NCBI RefSeq assembly: GCF_025698545.1
Contig: NC_068565.1
Location: 5,394,001 to 5,458,000, forward strand
Reading direction: 5' to 3'
Length of the DNA: 64,000 bases
Origin: Gossypium raimondii
Lineage: Eukaryota > Streptophyta > Magnoliopsida > Malvales > Malvaceae
Shown: positions 22,318-35,295 of the stretch, one piece after another
Position numbering within the stretch: position 1 is the stretch's first letter
How the letters are laid out: each line of letters opens with the position of its first letter
Notes under the pieces: model-generated
What the model saw: only the letters and a program-made list of their open reading frames with translations
Told to the model about the DNA's origin: nothing
Database searches by the model: none
Program-made: the position numbers and the translations under genes

Positions 22318-25300
22318 TTACATAAACAGACCTGAACTGACAGACTTGCCATTGAACTTGTCCATAGCATCCTTGTATACCTTGGACTGTTCACACTCTT
22401 TAGCATGGTCTTGTTTCAAAGCATTCAAGGAAGCCTCTAAGTTCGATATCTTTTCTTCCATCTCATCGACCCTTTGGCAATGAATTTGGCCAACAAAAGC
22501 AGGAATAATCTTGTCCTTCAAATGATCCATCGCAAATCCCACATCGAATTTTATCCCTAAAGCTGCCTTGATCGTGTCGCTCCACTTAATTATACAATTC
22601 TCAGTAACTTCGGGAAGTTGTAGATCATCCATTTCCTTAATTGTCGCACAAAAGAGAATATATATCGTCTCGTCCACGCATTGGGGCATTGTGCTGTTCT
22701 CCGAAACATCGCCATGCATGTGGGTGATATTCTCGACAGTGCTTTTCAGAGATTTTGGGAAACTATATTTTCCAACTGCTACGCGCTCGTCAATGCCTAA
22801 ACCTGGGAAGTCTGAGTATGTAACTGTGCTCTTCCTCTTTTCGCCGATTCTTTTGAGAATTCTAGCCATAAGAGCACGAGAATTGTCTTGTTTTTCTGTA
22901 GGATTTGAACTGCTGGCAATGCCTCCTCCATGACTGTTTGAGTATGTCCACGGTGGATCCTGAACGTCATTGCTGAATTGCGAACCATTGAGCTGGAATT
23001 AAGTGGGGAAAACGAAAGTCAGGGTTCTAGAATTAGAAGCCCACCCAATGCATGGTTTTGTTTGAGATGAAATTGAAGCTATCTTTTCTCTTGAGTTTAA
23101 ACTTATCAAACCGAAGTATAGAGAAGAACTCAAAGAATGAGACATAGCAAAATGCAGAAAACAAAAACATATATTTGATTAACTAGGAGCAGTGTGGGTA
23201 GAAATGGATATGAGTACTTGATAACTAACTATTGTTAGGAAGCCTTGAAGAGCTACCTGCTGCTGGGCTGAACAATCTGAATGAAGAGGCTGCTGGAAGG
23301 TTGACGGAGTCTGCTCATTCGATTCCTGGCAACTGGTCGACCCTTGTAGAAGTTGTACCAAACTGTCCCTTTGCATTCGTAACGCACTTACCTGCACTCA
23401 ATAATGCAAAATCAAAGCAAAGATACATGGAAGAAAATATTTCTATGTTACTATGAAATAAGTATACATCCATAATCTTGTAACAAATATATTCACTGTT
23501 ATTCATCAGGAAATCAAGGTCTAAAGCTTATATGGTTCATATTAAAAGACCAGTAGATCATGATCCAAAGGAATCTATATGTTAAACATATGTTTTCGCA
23601 CCATTATCTGAAAGATTTACATTCAATTTATAAGATTAGTATTTTGGTTTAGATTAGTTCCCCAAACATGAGTTCGGATTATACGCAGATAAAGATACTA
23701 TAAATGCCCTCAAAATTATTTAAAAATATATGGCCCATACCTCAGGGTCCTGATCAAACTCTTCCGAGTCTTCTCCATGGTGGCTCTGCAAATTAAGATA
23801 ATCAAGGAAATGATGAGCTGGGAGTTCCCTTTAGTAACCATAAAAAGATACACCCATCAATAACCAGCAAAGAAGTTATAAATACATTAAGAAGTTGTGA
23901 GAAACTAGAGCAGTAGGATGTTTTTCTTCAAGCCAGTTTTTTTAGTCCAAAATCATATCTTTACTGCAGCATGGCAAATGCAATTGAAGTAAAGATCAGA
24001 TAGAAGCAAAACTTCGATATATACTGGCCTAGTAATAGGTAAAGAAAAGTTGAGGGTTGAATACAATCATATGGAAATGACCAAAGATAAGAAAGAAAAT
24101 CAATTCATATCTGTCCCTGAAGTAACAAAAACTCGGTAAATATGATTGAGTTTGACTTTGAACACTAACTCTTGGGAAGCCTGCTACAGGGGCCGAAAAA
24201 CTTGGATAGTGAATTTGTTGGTTATATAATTGTCCCATTTGTGCTGGAATTTGCTCATTTGGTTGCTGCCCACAGTCTAATGACGATCGCATATGTGCTG
24301 GGATTTGCGCATTTGGTTGCATCTGAATGATTATGTCTGATAACGATTGCTTCTGGGCAACCAAAATGACATTTTTCCTTTTCAAGTTTTCATTCTCAGC
24401 ATTAGTTTCTATCTGCAAAATCCAAGCAATGTTTAATGGTCACCTAGTTTCTTTCATTTGGATACTTTTAAATCCATTGCTAGTTGTGATTGATAAGAAC
24501 ATCAGATCCCATAAAAGAAATGGCCACATATCAGATTGAAAGAGATTGATTTACCTTTTGTTGCTTCATTTTCTTTTTATATTTCTGATCTGATTCTCTT
24601 CTTCTCTCTCGTCTTTCTGCCTCATTAGCTGCTCTGGGACGTCGAGTTCTTTTTTGTTGTGAACCTTGAGATGAGTATCCGTGATTCAATTGAGGTTGGC
24701 TTGTTGGTTGAGGATGCACCAAGCTGTTACTCTGCACTGAGTTCGTTAGATCTGTTTGATTCTGACCTGGTACACTTGATTGAAATTGCCCAGTATGCTG
24801 AGAGTTCGAGTGATGAATCAGAGTCTGGTACTGACGTGTTTCATTCAATTGAGGTTGGCTTGTTGGTTGAGGATGCACCAAGCTGTCACTCGGCACTGAG
24901 TTCGTTAGATCTGTTTGACTCTGACCTGCTCCATTCGATTGAAATTGCCCAGTATGCTGAGAGTTTGAGTGATGAATCAGAGTCTGGTTCTGACGTGTTT
25001 CATTCAATTGAGGTTGGCTTGTTGGTTGAGTATGTTCCCTAAAGGTCAACAGATCAGTTAGACACTGACCTGCTGCAATCGATTGACATGGCTGACTATG
25101 CAGGTCTGACTGATGATTCAGACTCCAAGTCTGATATGTTTCCTTCGATTGGGGTTGGCTTGTGTGATTAAAGCTCTGAATGTTACTCTGAACCTGATAT
25201 CCTTGATTGAATGAGGCATGGCCTGTTGGCTGAAAGTTCATCCCTACAACACTTTGCAACGAAGGGGGGTAGATCGATTGGTAATTCTGGCTCTCATCAG

Positions 25301-25409
25301 CTTGATTCGCCATGGATCCGTTGTTCATCTGTGAGGCTGGAAATGAACCGGAAGCCGTTGCCGCTGAGCCGTCCATGATTACTGGATATGAAAGCTCGCT
25401 TGGATTCAT
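22318..25409 (-). CDS. Cluster gene C: Gln/Asn-rich bZIP-like + PEARLI-4-like protein
   Basis: Five exons (minus strand): 24555-25409, 24170-24412, 23741-23785, 23257-23391, 22318-22992. All phases are zero, giving about 650 residues, the largest member of the cluster. Exon 1 (MNPSELSYPVIM...) is Gln/Ser/Asn/His-rich, contains a 53-residue tandem repeat, and ends in a strongly basic stretch (RRPRAANEAERRERRRES, then KYKKKMKQQK). Exon 2 gives a short coiled coil (ENENLKRKN) and a Gln/Pro-rich region. The 45-bp exon (SHHGEDSEEFDQDPE) is acidic and matches one in gene D. The last exon has YSFPKSLKSTVENI...HGDVSEN...ILFCATIKEMDDLQL, the PEARLI-4-like block, then a coiled coil ending SSGLFM. Nuclear localisation is plausible from the basic region. 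Biochemical role unknown. The second exon's donor (AGA|GTTAGT) is the least certain join. Confidence 0.65.
24690..25030 (-). repeat. Coding tandem repeat, 159-bp period, in gene C exon 1
   Basis: The phrase TTGAGGTTGGCTTGTTGGTT recurs at about 24690, 24849 and 25008, a period of exactly 159 bp (53 codons). It gives two full units and a partial third. On the coding strand each unit runs QPTSQPQLNETRQ, QTLIHHSNSQHTGQFQ, TDLTNSV, SLVHP. A more degenerate earlier unit can be seen upstream in the protein (SQPQSKETYQTWSLNHQSD). The long open frame on the opposite strand here is only a by-product of the repeat. Confidence 0.95.
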
Positions 25410-25610
25410 GTTTAACTGATGTTCACTGCAACAACAAAATTCTCTAAACAGTCAATCGTTTAAGATGTGAATCAACTATGAAGACAACGGAAAGTTGCCT
25501 TTTGATCTTTAAGGAAAGTCGTTGACGAACGTGGCCCTTCACCCTCCAATCGGACTGTGAGGATAAACACTATTGTTTTTTGCTTCAAAAAAAGTATTAC
25601 TATATTATTA

Positions 25611-25695
25611 TGGGTGAGTTTGGATGGGCGGTACATTTACGGTTAGTATAAAAACAGCGGTGACACGCAGTACCTAATCACTCATCCAAATAGCT
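25611..25695. mobile_element. Miniature Tourist-like element (85 bp) in gene C promoter
   Basis: Ends TGGGTGAGTTTGGATGGG and, reverse-complemented, AGCTATTTGGATGAG. It is flanked by TTA on both sides (25608-25610, 25696-25698). It shares the AAAAACAGCGGTG core phrase with the elements at 27416 and 46563. It lies about 200 bp upstream of gene C's start codon. Short and imperfect, so the call relies on the family resemblance. Confidence 0.55.
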
Positions 25696-25909
25696 TTAAG
25701 AAAAGTATTACTACTATTATTATTATCATTATTCCATTTTCTTTTCTTGGTGAGATAGTCGCTCTTTATCGCCCGGTCGTTGACTGTGTTGTTTATCTCT
25801 CATCGTTTAACCATAGAGAAGACCTGCTACTAGCATCAGGCAATCCATCACTTCTTTAGACCTAACAACGCCGATCTGGTCATCTCACATAGTCTCCTTA
25901 GATTGACTA

Positions 25910-26420
25910 CAACAGTGGAAACATATACAAATCCATCAACTATGTCAGAGTTTATGAATTTTGTCCATAATTTTGATTTTCTTTTCATCACAAGATTCGT
26001 AATGATTTTAGGACTACACTGTGATGATCAGTGGCTTGAACTCTTCTTGCTCGCAAATGGATGACATCTTGTTTAGGTGGCTCTGGTGGTTTAGAATTTT
26101 ACCTTAAAGCTATTTTTAGTGTTATTATAAATTTTGACAAATTCCTGAAGAAATTAATATTTGTTTACCTTGCGCATTTTCCTATAACATTAATCACTTT
26201 TGTCTAGGACTTCCACCTTTGGGTGTTTCTACTTGATTCAGCAGGTCTTGATCTGATTGAATTCAGTGAGTCCACCATTTATTGAAGACATCTCAATCAG
26301 CTCCATCCATTGATCTTCTTGTTTCTGTAAAGTAAAAATGAACTGGATCCATCTGATGAATCACCCTCCATGTCCACCAGACGCATAATTTGCTCGATTT
26401 AGACCAATAATGTTTCTGAG
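25910..26420 (-). pseudogene. Pseudogene psiE: truncated copy of cluster gene A, keeps bHLH basic-region exon
   Basis: Minus-strand homologue of gene A's 5' part. The start region near 26373 (GGACATGGAGGGTGATTCAT), the WMELIE-type segment, the intron with TTGACAAA and a remnant of exon 2 are all recognisable against 16010-16680. Most of the coiled coil is deleted and the frame is broken. What remains of exon 2 reads KPPEPPKQDVIHLRARRV then QATDHHS. That is closer to a genuine CIB/BEE bHLH basic region than gene A's own copy. The downstream intron (TGGAAACATATACAAATCC, 25917-25935) also matches gene A near 15455. HLH and PEARLI-4-like exons are absent, so no functional protein is expected. Confidence 0.75.
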
Positions 26421-27138
26421 TCTTGAAGCGGGAGCTTTCCTTAAGATTATCGTTCGAAAATTGTCCAATCGCCCGACAAATTCCAAGCTCACTCGATCGC
26501 CTGTCTGACTGACTTGTCTATTGTTTGACCAAGATCGTCTGTCTTGTTGCTTGATCACTGTTCATTTGTTCACACGTTGTCTGAAAGTCCACAGTTCGCT
26601 AGATAAGATGCAAGTTGTCTGGAAAGTGCAAAAGCATACGCTGTTTAATTAGTTTCTATCTGTGTTTCCCACGTTAAGAAATTATGAGTGCACAATCCCA
26701 TATACATATCTCTTAATGGATATCTTTGTTATTATTATTATTTAAAGATCATATATTTGAATCTTCAAAAACAAAACCACATATTTGAAGAATCATGTCC
26801 CCTATGTTTACAATTTGTATTTGAAAAAGTAATCAATGCATAAATGATACACCCAGGAGGCAATATTTAACATCATTTGCCTTCTACATTCATGTACGAG
26901 AGAAAAACCTACTATAAACATAGAAATTACAAAGATGTAAACAGCAGGGGTTTAAATGGTGGTACAGGATACTTTGGATGGAAAAATCCTAAGAATGGCA
27001 AGTCTAATTTCAACAAACAACAATTACCGTACAGAAAGATTGTGTGAATCATTTGGAGGAGTAAGATATCAGGTAGAAAATGGTAAGCTAGTTTCATGTG
27101 GTGGTACTTTGCCTGTAGTAATTGTTAAGAACAGTATC
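26421..27138. other. Intergenic DNA with a duplicated copy of gene B's 3' flank
   Basis: From about 26990 to 27138 the sequence follows gene B's 3' flank (17715-17870), for example CAGAAAGATT, GTAAGATATCA, AAATGGTA and GTTTCATRTG. An open frame at 26956-27144 across it is not supported as a gene, because the equivalent part of the B flank is not coding. Confidence 0.55.
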
Positions 27139-27371
27139 TATTAAAACCGAACCTCGATAAAGATAATATAGAACGACCGCAAAGCAATAAGAAAGAAAAA
27201 TAAAACACAGATTTTACGTGAAAACCCTCTTAGGAAAAAATCACGGGCAGAGAAAAAAAATTCACTAATGTTGAAAATCAAATGACATAAGAGAAGTTTC
27301 GACTACATCTATTTAAAGGTTGAAAAAACTTATTCTAATCAATGTGTCCTGTACCACCGATCTTTCTGTAT
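27139..27371. mobile_element. 233-bp insertion flanked by AGTATC, type uncertain
   Basis: AGTATC occurs at 27133-27138 and 27372-27377. Removing the intervening 233 bp restores colinearity with gene B's 3' flank (GAGAATGGTATCTCATTTTC, near 17850). The insert includes AACACAGATTTTACGTGAAA and AATCACGGGCAGAGAA, phrases I associate with dispersed plant LTR or TRIM sequences. It is probably a short retroelement fragment; the class is not established. Confidence 0.5.
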
Positions 27372-27415
27372 AGTATCAATTTCAACAATGTTTAATTCTG
27401 TTGGAAGATGACTAA

Positions 27416-28199
27416 GGCTTCCTTTAGTTTGGCTTTGCATGCCAGTGAGGTGCAGTTGGGGGGAAAATATGGTACCAACCTCACTGGTCAGCTCTTTGGT
27501 TCAGCATGTCAGTCCAGTGAGAAGCCATCTCCAACACGCTGGTCAGCCCCAAATCAGCTGGAGATTTCAGCAGCAATTGAAATTAACTGAGCTGTTGGTA
27601 TTTTTAACAGACAAAAATACCCTTACTTTTATTTATTATTTTACCATTTTATCCTTGAAAGTTAAACTATAAAAAATTAAAAATAATGTTACTATTTGTG
27701 AAAATAATATTTATCATTGTTATAAAAAATTTGATCCAAGTATAATGTTATTATTTGTTACTATTTGTGAAAATAATATTTGATCCAAGTATAATGTTAC
27801 TATTTGTGAAAATAATATTTATCATTGTTAATAAAAAATATGTAACTATAAAAAATTAAAAATAATTATCATTTTATCTAATAAATAATTTAAATTAATT
27901 ATATAATTCATTAAAATATTGGAAGATACATTTTAATATTTTATTAAATGAATTTTTAAATTCACATATTTTAATAATTTTAAAAAAGTAAAATAATTTT
28001 AAAAACTTCTATTATATATCAATTCTAATCTGATGTCCTTAATAGTCAATTTTTATTCTTACCTCACCGCTACAGCTGCGTTTGAATCCAAACACACACT
28101 CCATCATTGTTTCTAATCTCACCGCTACAGTATCTAATCTCACCGCCACCGCTGTTTTTAACCTCACTGGAGGTAAACACCGTCCATCCAAACTAAGCC
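27416..28199. mobile_element. Tourist-like (PIF/Harbinger-type) MITE, 784 bp, inserted at gene D's stop codon
   Basis: Ends GGCTTCCTTTAGTTTGGC and, reverse-complemented, GGCTTAGTTTGGATGG. The 3-bp duplication TAA lies at 27413-27415 and 28200-28202. Gene B has the empty site GACTAAGGAAATAAACC at the same place. TAA/TTA duplications with GG(G)...GTTTGG ends are the hallmark of Tourist elements. The right subterminal part (GCGGTGAGATTAGATACTGT, reverse strand) is shared with the element at 46563. The centre is very AT-rich and contains a directly repeated ATTTGTGAAAATAATATTTA-type phrase. No transposase is encoded. Confidence 0.82.
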
Positions 28200-29863
28200 T
28201 AAGGAAATAAACCTGTGCTTATAGGTACTCCGTTGAAGCTCTCTACAGCATTGATACTCATCTTGGACTCCTCGTATATCTCAGCGCGTTTCTTCTTCCA
28301 GCAATTCACCTCAGCCTCTAATGTTGAGATCTTTGAATCAACGTCATTGAGCCATTTGCACCCTGATTGACCAAAGAAAGCATAGGCAACTTTCTTCAAA
28401 TGCTCCACGGCAAATTGCACCTTGAAACCAAGGCCTAAAGCATCCTTGATGACATCTCCCCAATTCAGCATTATGTCCTCGGTAACTTGATCAAGCCGTA
28501 GATGTTCCATATCTCTGATCATGGCACAAAAAAAAACATAGCTCTTTTCAGAAACACTGGGACTTATTAGACATGTTTCAGAAACGTCACCATAAGCAAC
28601 TTTTATTCTCTCAACGGTTGGAATCAGAGACAATGGGAAACTGAATCTCCCCATTCTTCTCTGCTCCTCTTTTAATAAGCCTGTCCAGCCCGAGGGGTCT
28701 ACGTTGCTCCCAACTTCAGGATGAAGTTTTGTTAGGAACATATGCAACTTGTTCTTATCCACTTTAGCAGGACACAAACCACTCTGAGAACTCTCTGGAT
28801 GTTCAATAGCGGGCTCATTCAGAGCAATTCTTCCATTTGTAGTCATCCCATCGTCAGGAGGCAATTGTAACTCATCTAACCAAAAACCATCGAACTGGGA
28901 AAAAAATATAATATCAGTAAGTCAAAGTAATTATTGAATGATATGTAATTTAGGACAATTACTGCACTAAAGGGTTTCTAGACAATAGTAACTAGTCAAG
29001 ATATCACAAGTCAAATGTAGTTAAGTTGAAAGAATCACCAGTTGTACGGATAACGGTGGTTCTGTAAATTAAAAGAATCAGGCAGGTAAATGAGATTGAA
29101 ATAAATGTTCCCCTTCAAAGATTTTACAGTAATTAGTCAAGATTTATAGAATTGATCGTACATTGTAAACATCGTCACCATTAGTAAACTCCATTCCATA
29201 GTGATCCTGCAAGTTAAGACAAAGGATATAATATTAGCGATGAGTAGTTGGCATGATCAATGTGGTTTTAATCCGTACAGGTATCTTAAACCAACACAGT
29301 TGCTACCTGAAGTTGAACATTTTGATCAACCTGGCTAGGTGGGTGGGAAATATAACTGTCTTGTCTCCGCATAACTTCCACTGGAAGTTGTCCCTTGCCT
29401 TTCAGTCCGCTGATCTCCTCTTTTAATTGTCTGTTCTCATTCATCAACTCTCTGTTTTGGTCTTGCAAGCGTTGGTTCTGGGAAGTCATTTCGACAAATT
29501 TAGCCTGCACAAATGAAAGCCAAAGTTAAATAACAGAAAAGTATTTGTTTTCATACTAATTCAGTACTTCAGTTTATAATTCTATCCCATCCCTAATCCC
29601 TCCATTACCTTTTTATTTTGCCGATAGTCCCTATCAGTCTGCCTTTTGCGTGCTTTTCTCTCATCTTCACTCATTTTACCACGACAACATCCTCGTCTCG
29701 GTTGTTGCAAAGCTTCTCCTTGAAGAAACCTGTCTTGGGTTGCTTGAGAATATGACATTTGCTGCTGAGAACGAAACTGATAAGTTTGGTTAGATTGATT
29801 ATACATCGACGAACTGTCCATCCTTGAGGAGGGGCTGGTAGCTTCTGATGTAGTATCATCCAT
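28199..29863 (-). CDS. Cluster gene D: bZIP-like basic/coiled-coil + PEARLI-4-like protein
   Basis: Four exons from the minus strand: 29609-29863, 29307-29504, 29162-29206, 28199-28894. All are in phase zero, giving about 397 residues. Exon 1 (MDDTTSEATSPSSRMDSSSM) is Ser/Gln-rich and ends with DERKARKRQTDRDYRQNKK, the clearest basic motif of the cluster. Exon 2 is a textbook coiled coil (NQRLQDQNRELMNENRQLKE). The 45-bp exon reads DHYGMEFTNGDDVYN. The last exon follows gene B almost line for line (FSFPLSLIPTVERI, YGDVSET, FFCAMIRDMEHLRL, VTEDIML, STGLFP). The TAG stop uses the terminal C of the adjacent MITE as part of its complement, so the coding end is unchanged while the 3' UTR is replaced. 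The start ATG lies in a GCGAACATGG context resembling gene A's GTGAGCATGG. Confidence 0.7.
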
Positions 29864-32673
29864 GTTCGCCGGATGCAGAATTCGGCTTTGCTTTGGCCTA
29901 TTGCAGTCGAGATTAAGTAATAATACCTGCAAAGATACATCATAAGGAAATTCAACGAAATCCTTTTGCAGATCAAAGGATTGCTAATGATCACATCAGA
30001 ACAAAGTGAAATTCTCATGTTGTAGATGACCTAATCACAACCTGAAAACACTGAAAGAGAAAAAAAAAAAAACACTGAGAATGAACTTCCCATCAAGAAC
30101 TCTCCAAGATCCATGGATGCAGAATTTGGCATAAGCTCAGCAGATTGATGATCTGCAAACATAACATAACCTAGACACTTGAATGTGAATACTTGAAAAA
30201 AAAAAGGCAAGACAATCGACAGAACATTTCCTGGCCTAATCTTATTAGCAGGAAACGAGTGAAGATGAAAAATTTGTAAATCAAATGATTAATTTCCTAA
30301 ACCAATCATTTGGATCAACAAATTTCCCATCCTCACTACTTTCCATACCTAAATGATTGACCTATTTAAAAGCTAAACAATCAAACAGGTGATGGTGATT
30401 CCAATGAAACAAATCAACCCCTAAAGTGGAATATAAATCATTTCCACAAACAAAAGGTAAACAAAAGAATCAACCCAAAAAAATTCTATTCTATAATAAG
30501 CAGTATCAATTATGAACTAAAACAAGATAAATCGATGCTTACCCACTTCAAGTATAGGAACAATGATTGATTCCCAGAATCTAGCTTTTTTTAGCTCACT
30601 TTCCAAGTCTTTTAGCTCACTTTCCAAGTCGTTTTTTCCCCCAGTTGTCTGCATGACATGTTGAGCAAAACAAAAATAAATGGGGAAAAAAATCCAAATA
30701 AAAAAAAAGGAAATGAAATGAAAGAGTAGTAGCTAAGGTTTGCAGGTGAACCGTAGGATCAATGTCGTGCGTATAAAAGATATAAGAGCTGCCGCCGCCC
30801 TTGGTAATCGAGCGATCATCGCACGGTATCGTTGGGTCGTTGACCGCTTGTCGTTTAGCTTTCATCTGTCAATCTCTTTCACGTATTGCATTTGCCTACC
30901 TTTTGGAAAGATAAAAAATCCTTTTGATGTATGAAAAACAAATAAATTAATGATTATGCTCCTAAATCCATTGTTATGGTAATTAATTCATTGTAATTCA
31001 GTGAAAAGTTAAAGGGCGTAAATGATTTTTAATGCAAGAGTTGGAGCAGCTGGCCGAATCCAAGATGAATAACATCAAAACTAAAGTTATAGTAGTTTTG
31101 CAATGGAGGGTGAGGGTTGTTTCGATGACAACGTAAGGCCATCATTTGGAATTTATGAAAGATCAAAACACATGCAAAAACAGCCACTGCCGTCTCTTAC
31201 ATACGATCCAAAGACAAGGGTATGTTTTGTGGTTCGTTTTCACAGCTGTTTTGTCATTTTAATGTTAGTTAAAGGGATGGAAGTTAAACCCATCCAGAAA
31301 GAATCATACCAATTAAGAACTGCAAGCTGTTTGGTATAGTGACTTGTGATTCAGATGGTACGATGGTCGGTTCATTTAGATTGTTGTCACATGATGAAAT
31401 CCGCAACTAAGTTTGAACAAGTTGCAAATAGTTTATACATGCCAGCTCCTATCCTCAGCATCAAAACATTCATTGAACAGACTGATGATGATCTCATTTC
31501 AATATTCATGTAATGCTTTGTGGTTTGTTCGTGTCCTTATTCTTTGTAAGAATCTGAGACACTGAAAGCAAAATTCCATTTGACAACTAGTAATATCCAA
31601 AGTAACTAAAGTCAAAAGACAGTACATTTAATTGTCCCACTTAATAGACAGTCTTATTTTATTTTATTTTTATTTTAGAATTAATTGGTTAATCACATCA
31701 GCTCCTCATAATAATAGTGATGAGTTTGATATTAAATAGTGTATGTTTTTCTATCAAATTTATATTTGATGCATTAAATTTATAAATTCACAACGATGTG
31801 TCACTTTTTAATGAAGTATGGTCCTTGTGAATAGTATAATAACATAGTTGTTAAAGATATATATTTATTTTACTTTTTACAATCATTTATTTATTTATAG
31901 GTGGAATCACTTTACATTAATTTTAATAGAATAAATTATATCGTTAGTCACTAAATTAAATAAATTAAATCGTAGTAGGACAAATTGTTAATTTTTATTT
32001 ATATATTTGTGACATCCAAAATTATTTCTTGAAAAAATCTAGATTATAAAAGAGAAGTGAAAAAACAGAGAAAGTATCTATTGTTACTTAAATAAAAAAA
32101 ACTTTAAATAGTTGAATGATTAAATTATATTTTTAATTAAGTGACAAAATAAAAATTTATCCATTGATGATGTATAAAAGAAATAGAGTTTTAATACAAA
32201 ATAAATATTTAAAGGTCCGTACAATTTTTTTGGAATAATTACATTCTAAAACCAATTTAGATGGATAAATTTTTTTACTATTTTTGAACATTCCTTTGAA
32301 CAACTAAAAATAATTTGTCTGCAATGAGCAGCCATATATCTTCAAAAAAGCATTAGAAAAGATGCTTTAGGATAAAAAGTAAGCCTTCATCACCACCAAA
32401 GACGGAATAATCAAGGAAGATTAAATGTAATATCACAATTTTAAAATGGTTTGCAATTAAACATCCCCCACCTAAACAAAAAAAGGGTTTTAATCACACA
32501 CTCCCTGCAACATACCACTGGGAATTATTAGTGGAAACTTATGGTATGGCTATCCTATTAACAACAGCAAAGCCGATGCTGCTTGCTGCAAGAAAAAAAA
32601 AACCCCAATAGCAACCGAAGTAACTGCAAAATTTTCATTGTTCTAATGGAAGAATATCTCAAATAATATAAAC
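29864..32673. other. 5' flank of gene D and long intergenic stretch
   Basis: 29864-30900 contains gene D's leader and promoter. Near 30829-30852 a GTATCGTTGGGTCGTTGACC phrase resembles gene C's upstream region (TTATCGCCCGGTCGTTGACT, 25768-25787). Both include the TTGAC W-box core. A short direct repeat of AGCTCACTTTCCAAGTC occurs at about 30595-30632. An open frame of 78 codons at 31103-31339 (MEGEGCFDDNVRPSFGIYER) is not supported by any homology I can see. 31600-32673 is AT-rich and includes the presumed 3' UTR of the next gene. Confidence 0.45.

Positions 32674-35295
<2,622 letters not shown>

Noticed and set aside
24659-25042. 127-codon plus-strand frame with repeated EVGLLVEDAPSCYSALSSLD
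   Set aside because: Antisense to the 159-bp coding repeat of gene C. The repeat length, a multiple of three, keeps all frames open, so openness is not evidence here.
26956-27144. 62-codon plus-strand frame beside gene D
   Set aside because: Lies in a copy of gene B's non-coding 3' flank; the matching B sequence does not preserve a frame.
13827-29863. Calling the cluster proteins true bZIP transcription factors
   Set aside because: The canonical N-x7-R/K spacing of the bZIP basic region is not met in any of the four, so only bZIP-like is justified.
31600-32480. Additional MITE in the AT-rich stretch before MDH
   Set aside because: Phrases such as TTAGTCACTAAATTAAAT resemble MITE arms, but I could not find a pairing arm or duplication.
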